64,000 nt of DNA, from assembly GCA_022592435.1 (NCBI GenBank), contig JABYQS010000026.1, positions 62,001 to 126,000 of the forward strand. Direction: 5' to 3'. Made by a program: the position numbers and the translations under genes. The notes beneath the pieces were generated by a model, which saw nothing but the letters and a program-made list of their open reading frames with translations, was not told the origin of the DNA and did not search any database. How positions within the stretch are numbered: position 1 is the first letter of the stretch; each line of letters opens with the position of its first letter. Shown piece by piece: positions 42,146 through 55,089 of the stretch. This DNA is from Cerioporus squamosus (lineage: Eukaryota > Basidiomycota > Agaricomycetes > Polyporales > Polyporaceae).

Positions 42146-43570
42146 TCACGCAGCAATCTTGCCGCTGAGCTCACGCTCGACACGCACGATCTCCTGGGTG
42201 TGCGGGTGCTCCCAGATCGCAGCCGCCGCCTCGGGCTCGATGGGCGGGAGTGGCCTGCGCGGGTTCCCGCCATACCCGTACAGCTTCTCGAGCAGCGCCT
42301 TCGTGCCGGCAATGCTCGTCTTCGCGATGGTGTAGTCTGCGCGGGCGACGATGCCCTGCAAGCGCTGTGCCTCGGGGAGGAGGGAGGGGTCCGTGCGTGA
42401 TGCCGTGGAGAGCTCGAACAGTCTCTGTATGGTATACTGTTACATGTGTCAAGTGACGGTCGGTCAGCAATTCTCAGGATCGACAGATACATTACGGAGA
42501 AAGACGACGCACAGGAGCAACATTCGCAAGACCGGTGATAGCTCCGTGTGCGTCAACGTAGGTTGTTGGCAACACGAAGTCGATGAAGCCGCCCAGGACC
42601 AGGAACGGCGCCTCGGGGTTGAGGCGGGGGTGCTGCGACGCGAAGGATGGGTCTGACACCGTAGCACAGATCCGCGTGAGCTTGCCGACGTTTCCGCACC
42701 TGTAAACACGCACAGCGCACACGGTCAACACTGTTCACGCAAACGACGAGGCAAGAGAGCGTGGACTCACGTGAGTTTGACACCGGCGAGGTTGGGGCAC
42801 TCCGTTGCGAGCTCTGTTATCAAGTCCGAGTCCAGGTCAATGCCCCCGCTCGCCCCAGGATCTGCCGCGGATGATCCGTCAGCGTCGGTATCAGTAGCAA
42901 TGAATCAATGAAGCATAAGGCAAGAAGGACGGTCGTGGATTCCAGAGTACATTCAGGGTTCGGGCACATGCATGGACCGAGGGTCTCGGAGGATGCAAAC
43001 TCAACTTACAGTTATAGATCACGACCGGGATGGGGCTCTCAGCCGCCACTTCCGTCCAAAACGCCTTCAGAGCCTTCTTGTTGTTCGCCAGCGCGCCAGC
43101 AAAGTAGCCGCTGCAGATCACAATAGTGTAGTCCGCGCCAGCCTCCGCGGCCTGCTTCGACAGCTCTATCGTCTCGCGCGTGGAGCCCGCTCCAGTGCCG
43201 GCAATGATGGGCATGCTGGTAAACCCGGCGTCGTCGAGTGCTTGTCGTGCGGCCTTGATCACTGTGACGCGCTCGCTGTGCGATAGGTGGGGTGCCTCGC
43301 CCATGGAGCCGGATATGACGGGACGCACGCCCGCCTTCGCGACGCGCACGACGTGGGCGGCGAAGGTCTGCACATCTGCGCGGATGCATAAGTAACACTC
43401 CCACCACCGAGAAACTGTTAGATGTACTGACCAAGGTCCTCCGTTTCAGGGTCGAAGAACGCGGGGATGGGGGCGAAGATCCCAGGAGTGAGCGGACGCG
43501 AGACCTTCGTGCCGTTGATATGTGCGCCGTTGACCCCGTTCGTCGCGTGCGTCCCGTTGGGCGGAGACAT
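42146..43570 (-). CDS. DapA-family (dihydrodipicolinate synthase-like) aldolase
   Basis: Exons 43570-43432, 43375-43010, 42861-42771, 42699-42513 and 42436-42146 give 357 aa. The TIM-barrel class I aldolase signature is present: GSMGEAPHLS (family GTTGE), a Tyr in VVIYNYPG that relays protons, and the Schiff-base Lys in LAGVKLT at about 196. The N-terminal 30 residues are Thr/Asn/Gly-rich and disordered. Fungi make lysine by the aminoadipate route, so a true DHDPS role is unlikely. The likely activity is a 2-keto-3-deoxy sugar-acid or 4-hydroxy-2-oxoglutarate-type aldolase. Confidence 0.88.
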
Positions 43571-43637
43571 GGTGGGCAGATAAGCAGGAAGGAGGAGGGG
43601 ACAGGAAGACTTCCTGAGCGCAGAACGACCCGGATGC

Positions 43638-43645
43638 GTTATATG
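43638..43645 (-). promoter_or_regulatory. TATA-like box of the DapA-family gene
   Basis: CATATAAC on the minus strand, about 68 bp before the start codon. Confidence 0.45.
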
Positions 43646-43924
43646 AGGCCGCCCCCTTTGGCGGTGGGCCCGAGACGGACCGGCGGACCGGCGGCGATCG
43701 GTGTGGGGAAGTGCCTCCTCGGCCCGGGGATCACTTGAAAGCCGGACCCTCGCGTCCCGCCGCCGGCTACAGCTGGCCGGCTCACCGAAGTTGGGCCTCG
43801 TCTGCCCCTCTGCGGCGAGCCAAGTCGGAGAACCGTCAGGCTTCCCGTCTCGCAAAGCAACCGGAAGGCTGCTGCTGTCGGGAACGACCTCGGCGTCGTA
43901 TGTAGTAAGGAGACGAGAGTCCCT

Positions 43925-44440
43925 CCCCGAGCCATCGAACCTTGTACACTGAGCGGTCCGTCAGCAGCGCGCGATAACTGGTCAGTCCGGTGCTCGTGGA
44001 CGGATAGCGTAGAAGGTTACTGACACCTTCCGACGGCGGCTCATGGCGGGAGGAGTGAAGTAAGTTGACGGGATATCTCCAACCTTGACTGCGCTGGAGG
44101 TCCCTCGTGCGCGGAGGTCGCGATGATAGAACCATGTGGGAGGCGACACCGATGCTTCATACATACCAACGTGACCCACGGAGTGCCGAGGAAAGCTGGT
44201 AGTAGTAACGGAAGTCAATGTGCTCAACTCAAGGCATAGGCCCCCATGATCATGCTCAGAATAGCCATCGCAGCACGACGCGCAGAGGTTTCTGTCATAC
44301 GCATACGTAGAACACGAACACCTGAAATCGGCCATTAGTTTCGCTACTTACATGACGGACCAACACGATGTACATGCACCTATCATACACCATGAGTTCA
44401 AGTCGAACTTGAAGACGTGGCTCTCTGGCACCCTGTTAGG
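43925..44440 (+). repeat. Diverged tandem duplication, unit 1
   Basis: Aligns with 44555-45070 at an offset of about 631-635 bp. Shared landmarks are CGATAACTGGTCAGTCCGGT, GACCAACG/GACCCACG runs and AAGTCGAACTTGA. This unit carries a degenerate copy of the last codons of the Spc34-like gene (KFDL readable on the minus strand near 44400). Confidence 0.75.
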
Positions 44441-44554
44441 GACGGTATACGGCGGTTGTGGTATGTCAGCAACAGTCGGCAGGCCACGAGTTCGTGGTCA
44501 TAGCGGCAGCAAGCGTCGAGGAGACCAGAATGTATCCTCGAGCCATTGAACGCT

Positions 44555-45070
44555 GTACGCATGTCTGAGACAGCGCAAGCTGAACGGTCCGTGGGCAGAA
44601 CGCGATAACTGGTCAGTCCGGTGCTCGTGAACAGATAGCGGAGAAGGCCATTGACACACCCTATCGCGTCCCGATGACGGCTCGTGGGTGGAGGAGCGTA
44701 GCAAGTCGACGACCCGTTCTCAATGTTGACTGCGCACGGGGTCCATCGTGAGCGGAGGACAACTTGACAGATCCTTATGGCAGACAACGCCGATGCTTCT
44801 ACAGACCAACGTGACCAACGGAGTACCGACGACAGCTGGCAACGGAAGTGCATAAGCTCATCTCAAACACCGAACCACATGATCAGGCTTTGCGCAGTGG
44901 TCGCAGCACGGTGCGTACAAGGGTTTCCATCATATACGTACAACATCAACGCTACAAACAGCTAACTGAATCAGTATGCGAGACATGGACAGAAGTGTTG
45001 CGCACGCACCTACACTACCACCTGCATACGTTACAAGTCGAACTTGACGACTTGCTCTCTCGTACCGCGT
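44555..45070 (+). repeat. Diverged tandem duplication, unit 2
   Basis: Second copy, ending inside the last exon of the Spc34-like gene. Together with unit 1 it fills most of 43571-45030, which otherwise shows no gene. Confidence 0.75.
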
Positions 45071-46875
45071 TCGATCTTCAGCAAACGCTTCGCGACGCAA
45101 CCGTACAAGGGCTTCGTCACCGCACTGCCTCCCAACAGGCCCGCACCCGTACTCGCGCCGACGCTCGCGGCCTTCTCGGTCAAAGCCTGCTTGAGCTCGG
45201 CCAGTGGAAGAGCTTGCGAAGGTGCGCCGAGGAGCGCGATGAGCATATGGGCGGTGAGCACTTGCTGCTCCGTGGGCCCCGCGTTAGACCCAGCAGGCGC
45301 TGACAGGGAAGAGAAGCTAGATGCCGAAGGCGAAGATGGCGTTGGGGTGTGAGTCGAGAGTTCTCGGAGGTACGCCCTGAGGTTAAGCAATCAACATTTT
45401 GATCATGCTGGTCGAAGACATGGAGGGACGTACATGGTCTCCTTCGCGCGTGGAGGTTTGCTCTTGTTCGTGCTCTTGCCGAGCGCGTCGAAGGGGTGGC
45501 CAGGCATAATGATCTCGCCCACCGTTGCCCAGATCTTCTCCTGCGATAGGGTTAGTTGGCGTTCGCTTCTTCCATGAGAGAACCAGACGTACTACAATCC
45601 GCTCCAGCTCTGTCGTCACTCTGACTTTCTGCCTGTGGTGCGGCGTCGCGACGGCCGGCACCGGTAGTGAAGTGGGAGCTTCGACGGCTTCTTCAGCTGC
45701 CTGAGCGGGTTCGGGCAAGCTAACCTCATCGGGGACGGGCACTATGGGAACCTTCGCAACTATTACGGTGGGTTCTATGGTCTCATCGGCGTCTCCAAGC
45801 ACTTCATCAACCTCGTCTTCGTCTGCCAGATCGTCCACCTGAGCGTTAGACTGAGGCTCTTCCTCCGCTAATTGCGGACGATTTGCAAGTCTCTTCTGAG
45901 CGGCGGAAACAGGTGTTCCGAAGGATGTTGCTGAGACATTGGCCAAGTCAACCTCTTCGTCGAGAAGCGAGTCGCCTGTAAAGTGCAAGGTGCGTGCGGC
46001 AGCCCCGGGTGTGTTCCAAAAGGTATCTTCGCGTTTATCCGGGGGAGAAGACGGGGTTGGAGGGGCGGGAGTCTTGGGTTCGCGACGTACTCTAGTCGCG
46101 GGGCGTACTCTCTTCTTCTTCGCTAACTCTTCTTTCTACGGGCAGGTCAGTCACTAGCATTGGCGTCGACCATGTTCTGCCACTTACGCGCTCCCTCAGG
46201 TATTGTATTTGCAACTGCAGATCTTGGACATGCCTCTCTTCCTGTTTGAGCGCCGACTTCGGCGACAACGGTGGGTCCGCCGCGTCTGCACCAGAATGCT
46301 AGGCTTAATGGTTGGACAACGTCCATATAGTGTGCATCTGACGTACTTGCTTCAGCTCCTCACTCAGATGGTAGATGTTCGTCCTGACTTCCTCCAGTCG
46401 CTCGATGATTTGAGCAGCCTGTTCCGAAGCCCTGGGCATTGGCCGAATATTTTGACTACTTCCTTCAGGATTCCCACTCGCCTCGAAGACGCGCATACAC
46501 TCACTATCTCTCCAAGTACTTCAGCGCAGCATTCGCGTAGACTTCCGGATCGTGTTCACGGGGAGCTCTGGTACCACCGTGCCTCTCGCTCTTGGCTGCT
46601 GGTGGTTTCCTGAGCGGCGTTGCTCCGAGGAACTCGACCCGGGCGATCTCCACATTTCCGGTTTCAACTTCAGGCACAATAGGTTGCTGCGGCTGTACGA
46701 GAGTGAACAGACCAAGCTCAGATGGGTCGATGTCGCGAATGAGGTCGCCCAAGGGGGTGTAGAGGATCGCGCGGGTGAACGGTCCTGGTATCGGGACGTC
46801 CGGAGGAGCCGCAGAGGCGCGAATTGAACGAGCCAGCGTAGATATTCGATCAACATGGTCAACAAGGCTCGCCAT
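45031..46875 (-). CDS. DASH/Dam1 complex subunit Spc34-like, with long C-terminal extension
   Basis: Exons 46875-46505, 46455-46347, 46256-46188, 46135-45593, 45540-45434 and 45376-45031 give 514 aa. The N-terminal third matches Spc34: GPFTRAILYTPLGDLIRD followed by ELGLFTL, then DPEVYANAALKYLERY and a coiled coil with RASEQAAQIIERLEEVR and KQEERHVQDLQLQIQYLRER. Spc34 is part of the DASH ring that couples kinetochores to spindle microtubules. After the coiled coil comes a basic patch (KKKRVRPATRVRR), an acidic linker of about 150 aa, and a C-terminal region (IWATVGEIIMPGHPFDALG, EQQVLTAHMLIALL, KPLYGCVAKRLLKIERG) that I do not recognise. Known Spc34 proteins are much shorter (about 160-300 aa). 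Confidence 0.72.
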
Positions 46876-47842
46876 AGTGTTCTGGTGGGAGGTGAAAGCC
46901 AGGGAGGAATTGGCGCGATGGTACGGGGATTGATGATATGTACTTACGGTGTGTTCGTATACGGAACGCGCTCGACCTTGCCCTGAACCCCCATCACATG
47001 ACTGCAGCTGGAGGTCGCATCTCGATAAACTTGCGATGCATTCCTCCCGTTCCTCGTTGTTTCGCGCTACCTAGTTCTTATCACCACGAATCAGACTGGT
47101 GTCCACAAGTTGATGAGCCCATTTGATACTGCTTCTCAATCCGACATCTGGAACGGAAGCTCCAACCGGTTCAAGTTGGGTCAATTGGTACGTTTTATGT
47201 CAGAGCTGAGTCCTCCGGTCCGCATCGGTGGGCAATTCTAGCTTTGCGACCTGCTCTACTAGCCGTCATGCTACTGTAGCGTCTACATCTGAGTATATAT
47301 CCGGTTCTGAAGACTTCCCAAAGTGACTTTCACCGCCATGCGAACTATGCACTGCTCCTTGGTTGTTCTCAAGACTCAGAACCTCCTCTCGATCCAGGGC
47401 TATGCTAAGTCACTCCCCAGTACCCTTCCAAGCTCAGGTACCGTAAGTACTTGAAGTGAAGATCAATACAATGGCGCGTTTACGAATGATGTCTCGAGAC
47501 TTGATACAACATGTTTCCCGCCGGCGTGAGCTTCGTGATGGTGATGCTTCCCTGTATTATGATGAGGGCGCAGAGAGCGCAGCCACACCGTTGGCTACCG
47601 ACGTGAAACTGCTCCTCTTCCTGGTCATCCTCCACGACGAGCTCGACAGACTCGAAGTACTCGTCTCTCACCCTACGTTTTGCCTCAGCGCGGCTCAAAG
47701 CCCCGATTGACCCAGCTATCGAAGCGCCCTAGTATAACAGCGCTTATTCGAACTTCTCGATCTCGTCGTCGCGCGCCTCGACAGACTCGCAGTCTTCCTC
47801 GACGACCAGCCCGTATTCTTTTGGGGCCACCGTGCTGTCGCC
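46876..47842. promoter_or_regulatory. Divergent promoter region, Spc34-like / DOCK
   Basis: Head-to-head spacer of 967 bp. It contains minor open frames on both strands (for example minus 47698-47480, acidic) that lack support. No TATA box is obvious. Confidence 0.4.
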
Positions 47843-50800
47843 ATGGCTGGTACCGTCGGCCAGCGAAAAGGCGTCTGGGAGCCCCTCCCGCTCATCATCT
47901 ACGGCTACGCTGTTCACCCACTCTCCCCGGTTAACCGCAGAGACACGAAGCTATCTAGCCGCACCCACATCTCCACCTGGACCGACGCTTCCGGAGACGA
48001 GCATCTTGTTCACAGGGACGTCGTGCAGCTCGAGGTTGGAGACAATGTGTACGCGTTCGAGAAGTACATCCCGAGGGACAAGGAAGTTGAGGGTGTTTGG
48101 TACCGCGGGTGAGTAGCACGTCCTTGCCAAAGAGTGGCTGCAGGCTCCGCCGTGCCGCCTCGTATTGATCTAGCATTACGGGATGGCTCACTATTGTGTC
48201 CAGATATGTCGTATGTACCTCACGGCGCCCCCAGGTCAACTGGTCGTTGTCTTCGGATCCATCGTCTTCAAACGTGAAGCCTTCCGCACGAGCCGACGAG
48301 TTGCAGCAAGTCTTCATAGGCATCTTCCCCGCCTCCCACATCTTCGTGCGCGACGAGGTATCTGATGCAGAAGGCCGCTTGACGGACCTGTTCAATGCCG
48401 TGAGCAGCCCCGCGGACGGACAGACCTCCGAGGAAGTCTTCGCGAGCTGGAACAAGAGCAGGAGGGAGATGGATCCCGTGCGCGAGGAGGAGGAGGACAA
48501 CGATACAGCCACGCGCAAGTCCTTCAAGCTCAACCCTCCCCTGACCAGGCCCCGTCGGCGCGCGCACGCCTTCCTGTCTACCCTGCCAGCATACGTTCCG
48601 CGTCTCCCACGGAGTCCCAGTTCAACAAACCCCTTCCACCGCGCCCCACGCTCACATCTGGAGATGATACGCTCTCGGGCGCGCAACAGCCGATCATTGA
48701 CGAGATTGCATCCGCACTGCGCGAATGGCATGCACTCATGTTCCAATATCTCGCGCAGCGCGACTACAGACTCTTCCACATCGTTCGCGAGTACATCGAA
48801 GTGCTGCACCTTGGTCGGCGCCAGCTTCTCTCGCAGACGCTCAGTTCCGAGGAGACCGTTAACCTTCGGCGCGAGTGTGTCGCCAGGCTGGTGTCCGGTA
48901 ACCTGTTACAGGGTCTGGATGTGATTGTTCGTCATCCTACGTGGGGAGGCCTCGTCAATGTGGATGTCGAGGGCGAGATTGATCCAAGGAGTTGGATGAG
49001 CGCGGTACGCATGTATGCGTTGCAGGCCTCCCTCGCACAAATGGATGTGTCTCCCACGCCCGCGAATACCCCGTACAAACTTCCCCATGCCAGTGGGTCC
49101 ATTGATTATACCGCCTCCGCACCGACTCCCATCCCTCTCTCCGCCTCCCTCCATTCGGCTTTCCCGGATCTCCCTCGCCCTCGCGGCCACTCACGTCTGA
49201 TCGGTTCACTGTCTCCGTCGGCTCCCAGTCAGCCCAAGGCCAAGTTCTACCATGTCTTCCTTGATCTGCGCGCCTTCGTTGCCTCTCCATGCGCCCCAGG
49301 CGAGACAGCTGAGCTGATCTTCTCCCTCTACAACAAGGCGGACGCGCGGTTTGTCTCGGAGGATTTCTGCGCTGTCCTCAATCATAATGGTGTACTTGCG
49401 CGGGACCCGTCGGCACGCATCCGCACCCTGTTCACCGATCTTGTACAGTCAGACGCCCAGGACCCCATCTTCCTAGTCTGCAAAATCGTGCGCAACGGAT
49501 CGCTCAAACTGGGCAGCAACATGGGATCGATCTCTGAGAACCCGAGGCAGACAATAATTGGCTCCAGCGGTTACACCAACGGGTCCATGTCGAACGAATC
49601 CTTCGGTCGCAATTCAACCTCGACTGATCCTCCCCAGCAGTTTCGTCGACCGTTTGGATGCGCGGTGCTCGAGCTCACGCAGCTAAACGCTATGGCTGCT
49701 GAGCAGACGGAGGTGTCTTCAACGCGCGAACATACGATGCCGATTTATGTTCCTACGAACGAGACTACCTTCTCCATGCTCCATCAGGATATCCTGAACC
49801 ACAATGTCAGAGAGTACGAGAAATCCCCAAGGTGTGTCGATCTACTTCGTTAGTTCGCAGCAGCAGTTGACGACATGGTAGGGCCGAGATGCTGGCAGTG
49901 TCAATCAAGATATTCTACGGTGACGCCGAGACCATTGTCCGGGAGAACTCTTCACTTCTCCAGGATACTCCGTTGAGTCTGCGCCTTGGCTTCCCTGATG
50001 TCGTGTTCCCTGGTGACGTCCGGAACGAGCTCTACGTCAAGCTCTGGAGTGGAGACTTCTCGTCATCGCAGAGCACGAACACTCGTCGAAACGTGGCGAA
50101 CTTTGCGCGCGGACAGGTTGGCTCCGTCACCGGCAATGTCCAAGTTACGATGGAGGTCAAGGACCAGGACGGGCGCACCATCGAGCGCGTCATTTCGCAA
50201 TGCAGCGGCGAGCCGGAGGTGACCCAGTTCCACTCCATGGTCTTCATGCGCACGACACAGCCGCACTTTGGTGAACTGGTCAAGCTCAAGCTGCCTCAGC
50301 ACGGTGCCCAGCAATGGCATCTCTTCTTCACATTCCGTCAGCGTAGCACGCGCGATCGGTCCAGCAGCCGCAGCGTGGAAGTATCGGAGCGTCCGTTCGC
50401 ATTCGCGTACCTGCCCCTCTTCCCCGACGGACGCGCGTTCCTCGAGGACGGCAGCCACACTCTGGTGCTCTACCGCGCCGACCGCCTCGGCCAGATTACG
50501 ACCGACATGTATCTGCATGCAGTACCGTGGCTCCCTGCCAACCAGCGGCCGGAGCATGTATACGTCCCACCCGAGTTGCAGAAGATCGCGCCGCCCCTGC
50601 GAGACAGCTTGGTCATCCGCTCTTCCCTGTGTTCGACGAGGTTCACGCAGAACTCCGTCTTGCTCAGCTTGCTGAACTGGGAGCAGATCACGGACAAGGA
50701 GCTCCTGTCGACCATCCTGAGCAAGTTCACGTTCGTCGGCGAAGTCGAAATCGTCAAGTTCCTCCGCGACATCTTCGACTCTCTGTTCGCCATCTTGGTG

Positions 50801-53800
50801 TCCGGGAACAACCAGTCCGGCGAAATGGACCATCTCGTGTTCAACGCGCTAGTCACTGTACTCGGAATCGTGCAGGACCGCCGCTTCAGCAACTTCCAGC
50901 CCGTGCTCGATGTGTACATCGAGAGGCACTTCAGCTGTGCCTCGGCGGCCTCGCATATGATCCACTCGATGAACCGCCTGCTGCAAGATCCTACTGCCAG
51001 CGACACCGCTTCGTCTCTGCGCGCGGCGTTCAAGGTCTGGCATTATATCTTCAAGTTCATCGTGCGTTCTCGCGAGTTGCAGAAGGCCAAGGAGATCGGC
51101 ATGGGTGGTGGCGCCACTGCGGATCACCTCGAGGCGACGTTCAAGCGCGAGCTTCGCGCTCATCTCAACGAGGTCAACCGGATGATGTCCACCACTTCCC
51201 CTCCGTCGATAATCGGTACCCAGACCATTGCCCTCCAGCACTTCACCTCCATCCTTCCCGAGTTGAGCAAGGTGTTCTCCATCGTCGAGCTTGTCACGGT
51301 TGCGACGACCTTCGCCAATGCGATCGCCTCCACCAAGGGCAAGATTATCATTTGGAAGCTCATCATGTACCTGCAAATAGTGAAGGGCTTCCTCTTCGAC
51401 AACGCCAAGTCGCGCAGCTTGCTGGTTGAGGCCGTGGTGATTTGGATCAAGCCACAGTTCGGCCGCTTTGACGAGTATACCCAGACGCTACCCGGCGACT
51501 CCGACGCTGCTCGCGACGCTGCACGGGTCAGTTGGCTGGAGAGCATCCGCCTGTCCGTGACTGTCGTGGCGATCATGTTGGACAAGTTGCAGCAGTGCCT
51601 CGTCGATCCCGCCGTCGTCTCCGACCGTAATGCTCTCAGACAGGAGCAGTACAACATTGAGTACCTGCTATCCCTCGTTCCAAGGTAAGCACTGCGCACT
51701 CTCGGTTCACAATATAAATCTAATGTCTCCCTTCAGATTGCTCGAGTCGTACCAGGAATACCAGAATCCTGCTTCGCTCCGCGCCGTCGAGCGCAACCGC
51801 TCGTCCACCCCTGTTACGAACAGCTTCCCCGTCACCTTCCCAGAGTCTTACCCGTTCTCGCTCGCCACACAAGGCCCGAAGGCGAACCCGACGGCTTCTG
51901 GTTCCCTCGATGTCAAACCCGAGTTCAGCCCCGGTCTCGGCGAGGTCGCCATCGTCGTCCTAGTGTTGATCCTATCAGCGCCCAAGAAGCATATCGTCGG
52001 GTTCCTGGAGAGCATTCTGGAGATCGAGGGACGCGACCATCTCGCGGCGCTGCTCTTGCAGTTCTTCAAGATTGCCGCGTCCATTCTCAACAACGAGGCG
52101 TTCCCAAAGAATTGGCTGAATGTCAACATTCTTGCCCATCGTGTGCTGTTGAAGATGATGGATCCGATCGCGACGATGTTCGAGCGCGAGTTTATCCCTG
52201 ACGAGGCTTCTGCTCGGCCCTTCGACTCGTCGCTTTGGAAGGACTGCTTCCACGTGCTCTTGAAGCTGCTATCGTCGGAACATCTCGTCATTGAGGAGTT
52301 CAGTCCTCAGGTGAGTCAAGCAGGCGTTGTCTGCGTTGTGTACGTCACATTGACCCTTGTACCTAGAAACGACGAGCCGTGTGGCGTCTTGCAGGCGACA
52401 TCCGTGGAGAAGGTGCTAACCTTCTGCTGCGCCTCTGGAGCGCCCTGGGATGGCCAGACGAGACTGCAACCGAAGAGGTCGCAATGGCGAGGTACACGGT
52501 GAGTACATGGGGTGAATTTCTGGCGTCCGCGGCCTGAACACTATTCGTCCAGAACTACCAAGCTGCTCTGAACTCGCTCGTCGGCCATATCGTCAACCTT
52601 TGCTTGAGTCACCACGACCAACTGCGCGAAAATGCAGTCCAGGTCCTCTACTGTATGATCATATCCGAGTACCACATCTCCCAAAGCTTCGAGCACATCG
52701 AAAATGAGCTCGTCAGCAAGCTTGATACTCTGTTCATGTCCGACAGCAAAGGCGACGATATTTCGCGTGCATTCTTCATTGGCCATCTTCGTCACCTCTT
52801 TGATTCCTCTGACGTGGATGAGGAGTTACGCGCTCGCGTCACACGCTTCTTGGATTCCGTCGACGTCTTCCTTGAATTGCTCCTGAGCGTCCGGGCCCTG
52901 CCTGAAGGAGAGGAGTTCGCCGACGATCGTGTAATCGCCACGGTACGTTACTCACTATGGCTGCAACGTCTAACGTACTGACGTTCTCATGACAGCTTCG
53001 CTTGATGAACTTCATTAGGCGTATTGGTCGGGACGAGATCTACATCAAGTATGTCCACCAGCTCGTCAATGTGAGTCTTCCTCTTAAGCTTCTTTCGGAC
53101 GGTCTCTCACCATATATTATCTCCAGATGCATCTTCAGTCCCAGAATTACGTGGAGGCTGCTCTTACGCTAAAGTTGCATGCAGATCTACACGAGTGGGA
53201 TCTCAATACTTTTGCGCCGCCCATGGAGGACCTTGGTTTGCCACAGCAGTCACAGTTCCACCGTAAAGAGACGCTGTGCCTGCTGATCCTTGACTACCTT
53301 GGTACGTCGTCCTCCCCAGTCAACGAGAGACTCCGCTGAGTGTGTTGTGCGTAGGCAAGGGCAAAGCCTGGGAAACTGCGTACGAGATATGCAAGGATCT
53401 CGCAGCGAAGCACGCTGAAATCACGTTCAACTAGTATGTCCTTTTTGGATGTAGCTGGATGCTCGACTGACCGGTCTCTTTAGCTCGCGTCTTGCGGAGA
53501 TCCTGCGACATCAAGCAGCACTACTGGAGCACATCATCACAGATCAGCGGTACTACTCCGACTACTTCAGGGTCGCCTTCTACGGCAACTTCCCAGTCGC
53601 CATCCGCAACAAGCAGTTCATCGTGAGTAGTATCAGATGATCGACGAAGCCCTCTCTCTGAGACCCTCTGCAGTACCGTGGATACGAGTGGGAGAAGTTC
53701 GGAGCGTTCTGTGAGCGGATGCTCAACAAGCATCCGGGCGCGCAATTGCTCAAGACCATGGGCGACCCTCCTGTCGATATCCGGTTCGGCAACGACCAGT

Positions 53801-55089
53801 TTATCCAGTGCACAGCTGTCACTCCGGAGCCCCGTCGAGAACTCGCCATATTCAACAATCCGGACGTGCCGCCTCAAGTTCGAGCATACTATGAGCACAC
53901 GTGCGTCGTCTTCTAATTGCAGCTTCGCTGGACAAGTACTGACCGTTGTATGATAGTGCGATCAACACGTTCAGCTACTCGAGACCCATCTCGAAGATTG
54001 CTCCCGACGGTACTGAAGAGGTCTGGATAGAGAAGACGTATCTCACCACTGAGGAATACTTCCCGACGGTCCTGCGGCGTTCGGAGGTGGTCTCTCTGCA
54101 GGTGGTCTCGATCTCTCCTGTCGAAACGGCGTTGCTTGAGGTGGAACAGCGCACCCGCGAGTTGGCTGGGCTCAATCAAAAGTACTCGTCGCTCTCCAAG
54201 ACCGCTCAGCATATTTCGACCAATGCTCTAGCTATGAGCTTGAACGCTGCTGTGGACGCTCCTCTCAATAGTGGTGTCGGTGCCTTCCGTCAGGTCTTCT
54301 TGTCCGAGGACTACGTGGCCAGGTATCCCGAGAGGGCCGAGCAGATCGATAAGCTTCGAAACGCGATCGACGAGCAGGTGCGTGTTGAGCTGCTGTTTCA
54401 ACGCACGATGTTCAGGCTGACACCTTGCCCGCCAGGTCCGTATGATCGACAGTTGTCTGAAGCTCCACGGACAGCTGTGTCCCCCGAAATGCTAGCATTC
54501 CATGCAACGCTGGAGAAGTTCTTCCACAAGAATTTCTCGGACGAGATATCGCGCTTGTCCGTCGACTCGTCTCCCGAGCCGCGTGCGCTCGACGCTGTGC
54601 CCACGTCTGCTCGTCTGCCCCCCTCAGCAGCAATGCCCTCGCCCAATTACACCACGTTGTGCGTCTCCTCTTCTCGCTAATGCTGAGGATGATATTGACT
54701 GTCCTTGCAGGAGGACTCAGCCGCTCAACGTCGGTCCTATCCACGTTGGAGTCACGCCTTCCGCATCAGGAGCATCGCCGCTCTCGCCTCGCTCGCAAGA
54801 GACAGTCGCCGAAGCGCCCTGGATGAAGCAGACACCCCTGCAGCGCCATCTCGCTCATCTCGCCAGGCACGGCTTCAACGGGGTCTCTTCTGGCCCAGGC
54901 GACGCCGGTGGCAGTGATTCATTCTCGGAAGAGTCCCCGCGCAACTCTGTCGTGACCGTTGGAAATAACCCCGTGCCGACGTTCTCGGGCGCTGCGTCTG
55001 TGACGGCGTCCACGTTGAACAGCATCGGGTCCATCAAAGGTCGCTTCTCGAAGTTTGGCAGCTTAAATTTTGGCCGTCGTGATGGTTGA
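47843..55089 (+). CDS. DOCK-family guanine nucleotide exchange factor, with two apparent 1-nt gaps
   Basis: Exons 47843-48108, 48204-49831, 49882-51684, 51737-52310, 52367-52498, 52553-52942, 52996-53070, 53127-53301, 53355-53433, 53484-53622, 53674-53900, 53957-54377, 54436-54658 and 54711-55089 give about 2170 aa if two frame gaps are allowed for. An SH3-like domain is at about 15-90 (LIIYGYAVHP ... VWYRGYVV). DHR-1 lies within about 635-850 (FPGDVRNELYVKLWSGDF). DHR-2, from about 1600, has YVEAALTLKLHADLHEWDL, YRGYEWEKFGAFCERM and LNAAVDAPLNSGVGAFRQVF, the nucleotide-sensor region. A Ser/Gly-rich basic tail closes the protein. It should activate Rac/Cdc42-type GTPases at membranes. Breaks: 48538-48541 and 54481-54485, each curable by one C. 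The first could instead be a GT-AG intron at 48400-48548, which keeps frame but removes coding-like sequence. Confidence 0.88.

Noticed and set aside
47480..47698. 72-codon acidic minus-strand ORF in the Spc34/DOCK spacer
   Set aside because: No splice context or neighbour support; an echo of a similar acidic stretch at 47.75-47.8 kb suggests low-complexity sequence.
54378..54435. Reading through DOCK intron 12 without splicing, which stays open
   Set aside because: The read-through gives unfamiliar sequence, while splicing gives VRMIDSCLKLHGQLCP, which fits the end of DHR-2. The spliced form plus one missing C is preferred.
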